64,000 nt of DNA from Oryzias latipes. Lineage: Eukaryota > Chordata > Actinopteri > Beloniformes > Adrianichthyidae. Shown piece by piece: positions 43,001 to 54,909 of the stretch. A program made the translations under genes and the position numbers. How positions within the stretch are numbered: position 1 is the stretch's first letter; each line of letters begins with the position of its first letter. The notes under the pieces are model-generated. The model was not told the DNA's origin. It was given only the letters and a program-made list of their open reading frames with translations, and searched no databases. The DNA lies in contig NC_019867.2 in the NCBI RefSeq assembly GCF_002234675.1, positions 372,001 through 436,000 of the forward strand, written 5' to 3'.

Positions 43001-45911
43001 CCCTTTCAGGTACTTCAGCAAGCAGGAGCTGAAGGAGCTCTTCACCCTGGAGGACACGCGTTCATCCTCCACGCAGCTTCAGCTGCAGGCGCTGCACTCG
43101 CGGCACCGCCAGACGGACCCCCAGCTGGACCAGCACATCGCCCACCTCCACACCATGGAGATCTTCGGCATCTCCGACCACGACCTGATGTTCTCCGTGG
43201 ACGTGAACACAGATGAGGCTCCTGAGAACCCGGAGGAGCAGCACTACATCGAGGGGCGGGTCCAGAAGGCTCAGGAGCTGGTTAGGGCGGAGTCTGAGGT
43301 ACAGGTGGGTAGAATCTGAGCAGACACTCACTTACCCACAAGTTTCTGTCCTCATGAATTCATGGTGAGGCTGAGCGGCTTTAGAGAGACGAAGATCTGC
43401 TGAGAAATGAGTGTTTTCATTTTCAGATATGAATTTCCTCATTCTGATCATTTTAACTTTATTTTAAATAAACTGAAGCATGATGTCATAAAGTACACCA
43501 TTTTTGGTCTTGTCTTTAAAACTTTTTCCTTTGGAAAAATGTTTTGCATTAACGTTTAAATGTAAAAATGATAAAGAATCAGTTTTACTTTCAAACAAAT
43601 ATATAGATTTTAAAATATTTCTATAAACATATTGAAACATATTTCCAAAGGTTCTCAATAGGGTGGGGGAGGGGGGGGGGCATACCATCAGTTCTCTCCT
43701 TTTCTGCCTGTAGTAGCCAGTGATGCAGACTCCAGGCAGCATGAGATGCTGCTCTGTCATGCAGGAAACCACAGTTCTTTGGGTACCAGGGAAGAAAGTG
43801 GTCAGTCAGAAGCTCCACCCACTTCTCTGGGGTCAATAGAGCTGCTGGTCTCCGGAGGATCCAACACCCCCAGAGACTCCAGCAGCTTCAGATCTGTGCT
43901 TTCAGTAGCTGCTCAGCTGGCAGAAACTTGCTCATTCCCCCTTTATCTGCAGCAACACGCGTGTCTCTGAATCTCTTCATAGGACGATGATCATGCTTAG
44001 GTTTTCCTGAAATAACCACAGTTTTCATACTTTGACCGAGGCGTTTGACTGTTTCAGGCTTTTCAGCAGCAGAGATCCTTTTTCTTCCATACTGCTTGGA
44101 ACGTCCTTTAGTAGTTTCTCCTTTGATTGAACTCACCTGGAACACTAATCATCTCAGGTGTCTGAGGTTGATGTCAGTGATCCAAACAGACCAGAGACTC
44201 AACACCTTCCATCCTTTTAAATGGAAAACAAAGAATTGGATCTTTTTGTCATATCTACCATTTGCATAATAATTTGGAGCGTTCTCTGGATTCCCTTTGG
44301 CAGAAGTTTGTTCTCCATGGTTCTACCTTCAGAGATGAAGCTTCAGTTTCATCACATAGACCAGTGTTTCCCAGCCCTGGTCCTCGGGGAACAATGTCCT
44401 GCTCAAACACACCTGACCTTCACCTGACCTTCTGCAGAGTCTGATCAGCTGACTCAGGTGTGCATGAGCAGGACAACATGCAGGACGGTGGAGCGGGAAA
44501 CACCGACACGGTTCTGCCTTTATCTGCTTCATTATCCACAGTGACGGTCAGGGTGACTGATCGGTAAATGTCACTGTGCACCAAAGGTTGTTTTCATTTC
44601 TGTGCCACAACCAAAAGCATTGAGGAGATCCAGCGGATCCTGCAGATCTACTGCCCTCCGTCTGGTTCCGTCAGGAACGGCTCACCTGTCAGACGTGCCG
44701 TGTTCATCTGAGAATGTTTCTGTTTGCAGATGCAGATGGCGGAGAGCATGGCGACGAGCACAGAGCCGGCGTGGCTGAGGCATCCGCCCCCCCCAGACAA
44801 ACCCAGAAACCCCAAAGCGGCCCGTTCACCTCCACAGTCTGAGGTCAGCGTGTTTGAGGTGGTGGACCTGGACACTTCAGAAGAACGCTGCAGGAGACCG
44901 CCTCTGTCCCTCCAAGTGACTGATCTGACTGCAGACCCTCCCCCCCAGGACGAGTGTGAGGTTCTAGATGCAGGACCAGAACCTGGAGGTGCTGGTGGAG
45001 GAGCCTCTCTGACTGCTGCTTCTCTACAACATGACGCCGGCGTCCTGACCTCTGCTGATGACCTCAGACATCTCCACGGTGAAATCCCTTCTGAGCTGGA
45101 CCTGCACCAAACCCCCCCCCTGACAGAAGGAGATTCCAGCTCTGAAGAGAGCTTCCACCCAGATTCTTCTCGTGGAAACTTTCAGCTGCAGTTGGAGGAC
45201 AGTGGAGCCGTGGAGGATGAAGAGATGGAGGAAGAGGAGCAGAAGCTGCTGGCTAAGCTTCTGATGGACGGCAGCTTTAATGTCAACAAGTCTCTGTCAG
45301 AGAGTTGGAGCAGACGCCAGGAGGACACGTCCATGGAGGACTCGGTGGTGGGGGTGAGGAAGAAGAGAGCCCCGACAATTCAGGACAGCGATGAGGAAGA
45401 GCTGAAGTCTCCACTTGATGGCTCCTTCCAGGTTCTTGAAGCCTCCACGCCCAAGTCAGCAGCTCCTCGCCACTCACGAAAGAGCGTGGGGGGAAACGCC
45501 TCTGTGGTGTCACGGCGGTCTCTGCTTCAGTCCATCATCCAGGATGTGGAGGATGAGGACGAGGATGACGAAGATGTTTCTGGATTCAAGTCTGAAGAAA
45601 GAAACATGGACGAGCTTCAAACGGACATGAATGGAGAGACTCTAAACATGGAGGAGGAAGAGGAGGCTGAAGAAGGCTCCAGTTTGAACCTGCAGATCGA
45701 AGAGGAGCCGGAGTGTCAGAGGAAGGAGGAGCCGCTCTGTGCCGCAGAGAGCTACGAGGTCCTGGTGAAGAAGGGCAAAGAGAGCTACAGCCAGGCCAAG
45801 CTGGACGAGGCGCTGAGCTTCTTCCTCAGAGCCATCGACATCCGGCCCGGAGACCCGGAGGTCCAGTTCATGACCATCCAGTTGTACCGACAGCTGAGCC
45901 AGAGACCCTGA
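40034..45911 (+). CDS. ercc6l: DNA excision repair protein ERCC-6-like (PICH), mitotic SNF2 translocase
   Basis: Exons 40034-40089, 40703-40765, 41240-43304, 44730-45911; 1,121 residues (human 1,250). PICH is a SNF2-family DNA translocase that coats ultrafine anaphase bridges. Visible domains: N-terminal TPR (LISEGKDAAKQGDIEKALEL, about 41-75), acidic linker, helicase core with Walker A DDMGLGKT (140-147), DEAH (246-249), and the C-lobe with QAVDRAYRIGQ (about 578-588). After that come the family FTLEDTRSS and HTMEIFGISDHDLMFS motifs, a long low-complexity acidic region, and a C-terminal TPR (YEVLVKKGKESYSQAKLDEA, about 1068-1110). Human ERCC6L has nearly all its coding sequence in one exon; here an extra 1.4-kb intron (43,305-44,729) splits it, and a Tc1 fragment sits in that intron. 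The ATG at 40,034 has a strong Kozak context (GCCATGG); an in-frame ATG at 39,956 would add 26 residues. Confidence 0.95.
43621..44170 (-). mobile_element. Degenerate Tc1-like transposon in ERCC6L intron 3
   Basis: The minus strand encodes pieces of a Tc1 transposase: a basic N-terminal piece (KGRSKQYGRKRISAAEKPET), then KWVELLTDHFLPWYPKN, GFLHDRAASHAAW and PHPIENLWKYV, corresponding to the second D and the E of the DDE catalytic core. Frames are broken and the middle is lost. Terminal inverted repeats could not be fixed. It is inactive. Confidence 0.7.
44365..44505. mobile_element. hAT-like MITE in ERCC6L intron 3
   Basis: Short element with ends AGTGTTTCCCAGCCCTGGTC and GAGCGGGAAACACCG; GTGTTTCCC pairs with GGGAAACAC. 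Inner arms CAGGTGTG and CACACCTG also pair. Typical small fish hAT MITE. Confidence 0.5.
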
Positions 45912-45943
45912 AGAGTTTTATGTCTTTTAGTGTGGAGTTGATC

Positions 45944-45949
45944 ATTAAA
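45944..45949 (+). promoter_or_regulatory. ATTAAA polyadenylation signal of ERCC6L
   Basis: ATTAAA 33 bp beyond the ERCC6L stop codon. Confidence 0.5.
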
Positions 45950-46422
45950 ACCATTTCAATGGATTCAGCCGTCTGAACGTTTGTGCTTCACTCATCAAAC
46001 CATGACGTTACAGAGAAAGATGGACCTCAGGAATGTTCCCAGACGGCCGGGGCAAACTTCAAAACCAGCCAATCAGCTGATGGGGGTCCAGCTGTGAGGC
46101 CGCCGTCAGTCAGTGAGGGGCGGAGTTTTCATCAGCATCCTGATGTTTCTCATCAGGCTGAAGTTCTGCTCCGGTTTCATTGTGATCCGTCTTCATCCTC
46201 CATCAGCTTTACATCCTGTTCAGTGTTTTTCAACCCCCCCCCCCCCCCCCGGGTTCCTGTCCTATCAGAGCATTCTGGGTAAAATGGTTTTCCTACGTTT
46301 CATCCGCCTACAGGTTTTTAGGTTTAGATTCAACGGTGTAAATGTGTTTGCATTCAGGAGTCACCTGGATGTTACACCTGTGTCTCACTGTAACGACTGC
46401 TTTATGCACCTGGAGCCACGCC
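45950..46422. other. Non-coding spacer
   Basis: Unique sequence with a C18 run near 46,233; nothing else recognised. Confidence 0.4.
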
Positions 46423-46704
46423 CACCTCTTTTATATGACCTCACCTGTGTGACTCTGCAGCCTGTCAGTCTCTCACGGGGGGGGGTCCTGCCTGCCTTTG
46501 ATCCACCGACCTGGAGCTGCTGTGAGGAATGGTCTGACATCACCTGAGATCATCAGAGGAAGTGGAGGCGGGACTTAGGAAAGGCAGCCAGGTGGGACCC
46601 GCCCCAATGAGAGACTGATCACCGAATCTTGATGACCTTTGAGTGAAAAAGCCCTGGACTGAGGTGGGGGGGCTGTTTTACAGTTTGAAAACAGATTTGG
46701 AGTT
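46423..46704. repeat. 282-bp duplicated segment, copy B
   Basis: Nearly identical to 27,685-27,966 in the same orientation. It ends 7 bp before MITE copy 3. Confidence 0.9.
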
Positions 46705-46876
46705 GAAGGGTTAACCCTTGTGCTATCTTAGATGACCCCCCCCCCCCCCCCTTCCATTGAGGTGTTCCCCCCACCATGACAAAGGTGGATAAAGGTGGAA
46801 AGATTTCATGTAATCTATGGACACCAGTGAAGATCACAAATCATTGAAGAAAAAAGGTTCAGAGCTCTGTCTAGTG

Positions 46877-47986
46877 CAGGGGTCGGGAACCTATGGCTCG
46901 CGAGCCATATATGGCTCTTTTGATGGTCACATGTGGCTCGCAGACACATTTTTAATTTTTTCTTTTTCATTAGACCAGTCCTTCTCGGGCGCGATGCGAT
47001 GGCAGAGGCGCGCAGTAGTAGCGGTGCTTGGAGAGAAGGATCTGCGCCAGCATTATCACTTTACTATTATCTATTAATTCACAGAGTTTGTACCACCCGG
47101 AAACCTGTGAATTGCCGTGCCTAAAACTGCGCGCTCCCGTCTCTGAGAAAGAGCGCGCAGATGCGGGGACGGGATGTGTGAGGGAGAAAGCAGAGGGTGG
47201 GGGTGAGGGGTTGTGGGGACAGCAGGTGAACCGCGCAGGGATTGTAAAAACATAAAACCTGCTGCCCGTCACTCACTGCAGCGTGTGAGTGTGTGTTTGG
47301 CTCCACGTCTGCATGTGAGCAGTCTGTCTCACATCTACAGAACATTCAGACCTAAGATCACGTTTAAAGTCTCAACGCCTGAACGAAGCAGAAACTCACC
47401 ACGTATCAACCAGACTAGACCATCAGCAGAACCACCACGAGAAATACTCATCATTTATTAGCAACAGCATAACAATGTTATTAAAAATAATCCACAGACT
47501 TATTGTACTTTAAAAGTGTTGAAATTATATCAAATGCACACATTCACTTGAATATTTAGTTTTAAACATATTGTAGCGGACTGAGTTTAACTTGGCTGTT
47601 GGGCCGCGTTAAAAGTTCTGGAGTTCCTTGAACGCATCAAGCACAGATCTGATTGGCTCTTAGTTCTGTCGCTCAGCCTGTTGTTAGTTAATTTGGACCA
47701 ATGGGGTTCAGCTATGGGCCGAATAAGGGAAATGGGAGGCCTGGAGCGGGAGGGGGGAATATAAAGTTGGGAGAAGTGCTCTCGTCTCGGCAGGAGAGAT
47801 TCAGGAGCTGCTGAATTAATTTACGGCATTTGTTACAGCCTGCATTAACCAGAATAAAGAACCTTAAAAGAGGTTAAGTCTCCATGTGGGAAAAGGACAC
47901 TACATTATTGTATGGCTTTTTCGAAATTACATTTAAAAATATGTGGCGTTTATGGCTCTCTTGGCCAAAAAGGTTCCCGACCCCTG
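46877..47986. mobile_element. hAT element A (CAGGGGTCGGGAACC), 1,110 bp
   Basis: Perfect 16-bp terminal inverted repeats CAGGGGTCGGGAACCT / AGGTTCCCGACCCCTG and a perfect 8-bp target duplication GTCTAGTG (46,869-46,876 and 47,987-47,994). Subterminal sequence TATGGCTCGCGAGCCATATA contains short inverted words and repeats of GGCTC. No transposase frame, so non-autonomous. Confidence 0.88.
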
Positions 47987-48055
47987 GTCTAGTGGGTCTA
48001 GATGACCCAACTGTCTAGTGGGTCTAGATGACCCAACTGTCTAGTGGGTCTACAT

Positions 48056-48871
48056 CAGTGTTTTTCAACCTTTTCTGAGCCACGGCACACTTTAACCTTA
48101 AAAAAAATCCCGCGGCACACCAGCATCCAAAAATTAAAAAAAAGGAGAAACTCTAGTCTGTATTGATCTACAGCCCCTCCCTCCACAATCTTACATGCAT
48201 TTTTGAGATAATTGTGTCAGAAAAAGCTGGAAACTGTTTTTTTCTAACAGATTAAATAAAAGTTAAGTTAGAAGATTTAAAAACTGGTTGTGTGTTCGTT
48301 GGTTTCAAGACGTTTAACAACAGATCTCCTTGTGCCCTGTCACTCTCACAACCCAATGCATCATGGGAGATGTAGTGCATAAAACGGCCAGAGATCGGTT
48401 TTCGGAGCTTCATGGTTTTGTTCACTTGTTCCACGGTCTGATACCGGACTCTGTGGAAAGCTACACCGCTAAAGACGAGCTTTAGCTGCTATGTTTTTTA
48501 GAACTGAGCGACTTTACGAGCTAAATCGGGACAAGGAAGTGAAGACTTTAACCACTTCTGATTGGTCAGACTGATGACATGTGATTAAGCCCCCCAGGAA
48601 TGATTGGTGGAGACAGTTAAAGGGACGGGACTTTTCCAAAATACAGCCGAAGGTGCAGCTGAATCGCGGTACGTCGTTCTTATCAAAATGTATTTAATAA
48701 AATAAAATAAACGCAAAGAAAAAGTAATTTACGATCTTTTATATTCCTAACTCCTCAGTGTTTTATCAGGGCCTGTTTGGATGAACAGAGAGCTGAAATC
48801 CTGGAGATGGAAATGTTTTTAGATCAGTTAATGAGGGCAATTTTCCACGGCACACTTGTGGAAAAACACTG
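48056..48871. mobile_element. hAT element B, copy 1 (CAGTGTTTTTCAACC), 816 bp
   Basis: Ends CAGTGTTTTTC and GAAAAACACTG form an 11-bp inverted pair. Flanked by GTCTACAT (48,048-48,055) and GTCTAGAT (48,872-48,879), an 8-bp target duplication with one mismatch. Subterminal motif AGCCACGGCACAC near the left and CCACGGCACAC near the right end. Non-autonomous; same family as 56,449-57,304 but opposite orientation. Confidence 0.85.
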
Positions 48872-48924
48872 GTCTAGATGACCCCACTCCCAACGTTAAA
48901 GTGCCTAGGATAGCACAAGGGTTA

Positions 48925-49225
48925 CAGTGAGGAATTAAAATGACATTTGTAGATTAATTCTCTATTAAAAAGTTAATAAAATCTTTTAAAAATGGAACTG
49001 ATTTAAGTTTTTCAGCTGATTGTAAACAAGAACATTCCTCTTTCTGGTTAAAGAAACGTTTCACATTTGGGGTCTAATCGGTTTGGTTTTGGCCAATGGC
49101 TCCTCTTCCAACAGATACCGGTTTTCCTGCTGTCTAATGGCACACTCGGACGTTCTGACCCGGTTCCTGAACCCGTGGGTCCGGCTGCTGCCTCTACAAA
49201 CACACAGACGCGTTTGAGGGAAGCT
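48925..49225. other. Spacer between MITE copy 3 and FTCD
   Basis: No gene recognised; the right end is the FTCD 3' flank. Confidence 0.4.
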
Positions 49226-49231
49226 TTTATT
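49226..49231 (-). promoter_or_regulatory. AATAAA polyadenylation signal of FTCD
   Basis: AATAAA on the minus strand, 20 bp after the FTCD stop codon. Confidence 0.65.
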
Positions 49232-49250
49232 TGCAGTTCCTTCAGGCCTT

Positions 49251-52200
49251 TCAGGTCCTGGTCTCAGCGGCGCGGAGGACAGCAGCAGCGCCGTCTCGGG
49301 CCTCCTGAAGCAAAGCGGACGCTCTCCTGTGTGTCTGCAGAACCAGAACCGGAGGTCAGGGCCTGCCTGGAGGCGAGGCTGCCAGCAGATGTGGGCGTAC
49401 GTACCGCTGCTTTGAAGGCCTCGTCGGTGACGTCGGTGAGGTTAGTCATGATGTTGTAGTACGCTCCAAAGGCAGCCGCCTCCAGAGCTTTGGCTGCGAC
49501 CTGGACAGCACACACCGTCAGAACCTTCATGGTTTCCACACATGGGGGGCCTGAAGGTCTGCATGCAGACTCTACAGCTTATGTGGCATTTATGTTGGAC
49601 AGGAAACGTGCACATAATCCATCAACTCTAGCCTCTAGTCTGTCTGAAAGCCAGACTCAAATTTCAGCAAAAATGTCTGCAGTGCTCGTTGGAGGAGGAG
49701 GCGGAGCTTCATGAACCACGCCTGCAGCATCATTCTCACCTGAGCGTCAGACTTGCAGCTGATGTTTCCATGGACGACCATCTCCTTCAGATGAGGCCAG
49801 AGGGCGCTGATCCGCTCCGCCAGAGCCTCCGGGACGGCGAGCGCCTGCTGCAGGCCGTCCTGCATGGCGTCTTCTCTCCTGACAGGAGCAGAGGAGCATA
49901 AAACCACTGACACGTTGGCTCCAAGTGCTGCAGCTTTCAGCGCCACCTTCTGGCTGACATCCGTACCGTTTCTTTTCCTCCGCCGTGTTTTTTGGCATCT
50001 TCAGAGCCGCCTGCAGAAACACGACAGCCGTTTGGGTCAGACCGGGTCGTCCTGAATGTGCGGGAAGGTTCTGGGTTCTCACCATGTAGCTGTTGAAGGC
50101 GGACGCGTCGGCGTCCACCATCTGCAGGAAGTCGTTCATGGCCCGATGAAGAGGAGGAATCAGCTTCCTCATCACTCCGTCCAGGTTTTCATACTGCCTC
50201 TTCCCATAGGTCATCTGCCCCACCATGGCCCCCAGCGCCGCCCCCTACAGGTAAAACGCAAGATGACGATAAGGACTTGGATGTGGACGCCGTCAGAACT
50301 TTGAGAATTTCCCACCAGAGCAGCGATGGCAGCAGAGACCGATCCTCCTCCCGGAGCCGCCGTTCGAGCTCCAACGCTGTGAACAAACTGCCGCAGGGTC
50401 AACGAGCGCAGCTGCCCCTCCTCCTGCCCCTTCACCATGTACCTGCATGTAGGACGCAGCACCTTTAGCTCCCGCTCCTTCTGCTCCTGCGTGGGCGATC
50501 AGACTCACTCTATGATCCTCTCCTTGGGGTTGAACGGGCCGAGGGAGTCCAGGCCCAGTTTACTGACCACCTGCGGGCCAGAACATGCGGTTCTGTCAGT
50601 CGGAGCGGCTCATCGGGTCTCCACACACGGTTCCGTGCTCACCAGTCTGACTTTGTGCTCCTCTTCAAGGATGAAGAGCTGATCTCTGTGAATGTAGAAG
50701 TCAGCAGCGTCCAGCAGAGCCTTCAAAGGGATCAGACCCACGATCTGAGAGCCCACCAGCGGCAGCCTCAGCTCCTAGACGGCACAGAGCAGCTGAGGCC
50801 CAAGCCTGGACCACCTCATGCTGACGCCTCACCCACCTCTGCTGCCCTGCAGACCTCCTCATACACGGCGTGGAGGGGGGTCACCTCATAGTCCAGGATG
50901 TTGGTGGACACCTGGGCGATGTTGGCCTCCTCCAGGTACCAGCCCATCCCCTGGACCTTCTTCAGCAGGCCGGGCTGAGCGAGGAGGACACGAGGAGGAG
51001 ATGCAAGTTCACTCATCTATACCTCCTTCTATCCACAAACATCTGCAGTCATGACCAGAAAGACCAGCAGCCTGGCTGTTGGGTCAGAAAACAGTTTATC
51101 TGCAAAAGTTTCTCATTTAAACTCAGGCGGGATGAAGCGGGTCAGCAGAACCCAATCTCTTCCACTTCCTGTCACCACGACGGAGTTTCTGACAGCTGTC
51201 TGCTGGAATGTGGGACCACTCCTTTCTAAATAGTTCTGTGTTGAGACTTTCTACAGATGTTCTATGGGATTCAGGGTGGACTGGGTTCTGAACCGTGGGA
51301 TTTGGGTCATGGTGGAAGCAGCTTTCTGACGCTGGACTCACCAGACGTCATGATAACATTCTCACGGTCAAGCCGTCCAGAAGCTCCGCCCTCTTTCGGC
51401 AGCCTTTGAATACCTGGTTTCGGTTCTGTCATCAGTGCCGAGCCGTTCTTTACCAAAAGGTTCTGGTTCTGTCTCATCTGTGAGTCTGTTCTTTTTATCT
51501 ACATAGAACTGAAAGGTTATCCATGTCATGGATGTACGGCTCTAACGATAACGGACACAACGGCACAGAGATGTCTGGAGATGGACGGGAAGCCCTGAGG
51601 TTGTCCATGTCCAGAAACCCCCACACCCCTTTACCCTGCATGTGGGGGGGCTCACTGACGGCACTAGAGAACTAGAGCCACCAAGGGCTCCTAAAATGAA
51701 CCTACGCTATAACCACAGTCTGACTGCAGGTGGCGCCCTATTGGGCCTTTATAGATCTTCAATGGGAATCAGGTCTCCTCTGTTGCCATGGTGACAGCCC
51801 GTCAGTGGAATCTCTTCAGCAGGAAAGATTCCTGAAGTTTGTGGAATCTTGTACAGAACAACAGTTAACAGCAGTTGACTCCCAGCATGCACCTGGTTCT
51901 GGCCCCGGCCCTGCTCCCGGATGTCCAGCGCCACACGGTGAGCCTGCTCCTTGGTGCTGATCAGGTTCACGTTGTACGCGATGAGGAACTTCCGCGCGCC
52001 GGTCACCGTGGCGCCCCACGACGGCACGAAGGCGGCCGGGCCGAAGTCGGGAGTCCATTCCTGCCGACTGAGCTAAGAAAAGACGCGGGAATGAAGCCTG
52101 AAGACGTGAAGCGGCAGGTTTCCCAGCCTCACCTTGTCAGGAAGAGCCTCGTACTCTCCAGCACGCACAGACGGGAGCGCCCTCCTTGCCGGCGTGCCAG

Positions 52201-54826
52201 CCGCCTCTCCGTAGAGGTAAACTAAGAGGAGAAAGAGCCTCAGAACCAAAGCAGAACCGGCACGTCTGCTCCTCTGGGAGGAACCACAGGGAGCCTCAAA
52301 GCCCCGAGTCCATGGTCTCCATAGGAGGAGCCAACCTTTCTGTTCTACACCTCCTTCCAACCTCCTGTTGTTCCTCTGGAAGGATTCGAGTCCAACTGAA
52401 AAGGCTTCTTCATTCATCCGTTCAAATGTGTTATGCTTGTTTCCACATCATTAGTGGAACTACACAAACATTTGAACAGACCAGGATTGTGAGGTCACTT
52501 CCTCCTCATTACAAAGCTGGACTCCCAACGAACACAACTGGATCCACAAGGTGTGGAAGCACACGTGTGCTGATCTGAACACGCAGCACTCAGGTGTGCT
52601 GTAAAAGGCAGCAGGTAAGCTCACCTGTATCATTGAAAAATGGAAAGCTAGAAGAAATGTGAGAATGGGAGGAGGAGGAGGTGGAGGAGGACTTGAAGAG
52701 TTGCTCCAACCTGAACAAAGACGCAGAGGACCAAATTTGACTCAACAAATCTGTACAACACTTCTTGACCGCGACCTAAACCACGGACTGACTGATGGAA
52801 GCAGGTCAAAAGGTCAACCAAATCTCAGCAGAAATACTGTTGCTTCAGACATTTCATCCAGAAACAGGTAAGACAGCCACACAGTTCACTGACACTCAAG
52901 CCTGCCGTACTTGTAGGCTGCAAGGATGTTTTAACACTTGTAGTATATTTTTTCACATGGCATTGAGGGTCGAGGACGCCATGGTGGAAGGGGCTCTACG
53001 TTCCCCCGTACACAAGAGGGCGCCGCTTATGGCCAATAATTGCATCAGGCTGCCAGAAGTCCAAGCCAATCATGACTGATGGCCGTAATCACAATAACAT
53101 CCAAAGAGTCTCTCTGTCACAATAGCTGGAAAGAAAAATGAAGAACACAAGAAAAACTGGATCAGAACCATGAGACAGACGGTCAGAAACCAGCACGGCT
53201 CATTTTACTGCTGGGTTTTGGGTTCTGAGGTTCTGGCTCCAAAGACATGCACAGGAGATGTGGAACAGCATCCTGGTGTCTCTTTCAGAGTCTTGCCAAT
53301 GGCTGCAGATCAAATTCAGCCTGGGTTTCTACGCCTGGATGAGGCGGATTTACCCCCAAGACCAGGGAGAAATGTGATTGGACACCGGGCAATGACCAAC
53401 GCGTTGGTGCTGGACCCCCCCTTACCTGGAACGTGCAGCATGTCCGCCAGCTTCTGTCCGAAGGCGCGGGAGCAGCCAACGCAGTCGTCCATGGTGACGT
53501 TCTGGACGGGGATGAAGGGGCAGACGTCCAGCGCTCCGGTCCGCGGATGCTCACCTGATGAGCAGGTAACACAGCTTCAGCGCCTCCTGCTGGGCAACGG
53601 CGGCCTGAACGGGGGGGTCAGACTGACCTGAGTGCTTGGTCATGTCGATGAGGCTGAAGGCCTGGCGGGCGGCGTTCAGCGCCCCCTCTACCACTGCATC
53701 GGGGGGACCCACGAAGGTGTAGACGGTGCGGTTGGTGGAGGCGCCGGGGTCCACGTCCAGCAGGCTGCAGCCCGCGGTGCCGGAAATGGCCGCTGAGATG
53801 GCATCGATCACCTGAAGAGGATGAAGTCCACTGACGGTCAGACGGCCAGCAATGATTGACAGGTGTTACACATTCACAGACACAGCAGGAGGCCCGCTCC
53901 TCCAAAGACCGGTCCGGTCCGGGTCGCTGTTCTAGTTATGTAAAAGAGAACGTTAGTCTTTGGTGACACGCAAAAAACTCCAGTGCTGCAGAAAGAACCA
54001 GAACCAGTGGTGAGCTGAGCCGGCTCGTCAGTTTGGATTTCAACCTCCTTCTAGGAGGAAGTTTCCTGCTGGTTGGTCCGGTAAACCAGAATTTCTGCTA
54101 AACCTGAACGCTAAGATGGATCAGAGGAGGGAAAGCAGCTCCAGAAAGGAAGGTCAAAGGTTACGGAGAAGTCCAAAGCCCGTCCCATCAGAGCGTCTGC
54201 AGCAGAACGATGGTTCTATCTGTGCTGAAGCTCCGCCTTTTAGAATCATCTGACTGAGAAAACAGCAGGAGAACATGGAGAACAGAGGGAGTACAGGAGG
54301 AGAACTGCTTCAACACCAGACTCACGGCAGGAACCCTGAAAGGATTCTAGAGTCCAGAATCCTGCAGTGAAGTTCTACAGTGAATGATGAGGTTCTTGAT
54401 CTTCTGGTTCCGTCTGGAGGGATCTCTGACCCCCACATGAGAAGAACTGCAGTGGTTCTGGACGTGAAGCCGGACTTTACCTCCAGCTCAGTTTCAGTTC
54501 TGATTCCACATTCGGCTACGCCTGAGGATCCAAGAACCCAGTTTGGCAGCGGAGGAACCAGAACCAACAACCTGCAGAACCTTAACGGTTGTAGTTCCTG
54601 AATCTGGAGGATCCAGATGAAATGAGAACGCTCATGGACCCCCCCCCACATGATGTCTGGACCCAATCAGAACATTTCCACGGTTTCTTACTGGTTCACA
54701 GAGAAAAGCATCAGAGAGTTTGGCGAGGAGGGGGGGGCCTCTCGAGTCTGGACGGGTGGCGGTGCGTCTCACCTGCTGGTTTCGACCCTCGGAGAAGTTG
54801 GGGACACACTCCACCAGCTGAGCCAT
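49251..54826 (-). CDS. ftcd: Formimidoyltransferase-cyclodeaminase (FTCD), 14 exons
   Basis: Minus-strand exons: 54826-54773, 53811-53628, 53554-53426, 52221-52133, 52072-51893, 50974-50837, 50774-50643, 50570-50509, 50442-50316, 50244-50083, 50010-49967, 49878-49740, 49500-49405, 49334-49251. All junctions are GT-AG and in frame; 539 residues (human 541). The bifunctional enzyme moves the formimino group from formiminoglutamate to tetrahydrofolate and then releases ammonia to give methenyl-THF, in histidine breakdown. The start [18 protein letters not shown] is typical. Catalytic His82 is present in [13 protein letters not shown]. The cyclodeaminase half begins near residue 335 ([20 protein letters not shown]) and contains VDADASAF, where the Asp near 411 should match the catalytic Asp of the mammalian enzyme. 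No frameshift or missing exon was seen, so the gene appears functional. Confidence 0.96.
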
Positions 54827-54909
54827 GGCGTCTGCAAACCGCAGGAAGGCGGCAGCAGGTCTCTCAGCGCTCCGCCAATCATTCACAGAGCAGCAGCTGA
54901 TTGGCCAGC

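Larger units (their letters stand above)
46712..48924. mobile_element. MITE copy 3 carrying two nested hAT elements
   Basis: Left end TAACCCTTGTGCTATCTTAG at 46,712, right end GATAGCACAAGGGTTA at 48,924, a perfect 16-bp inverted pair. The MITE body is split at GTCTAGTG by a 1,110-bp hAT element and, after 61 bp of MITE sequence, again at GTCTACAT by an 816-bp hAT element. Between them lies a 26-bp tandem repeat (GTCTAGTGGGTCTAGATGAC plus CCAACT) present 2.5 times. Confidence 0.85.
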
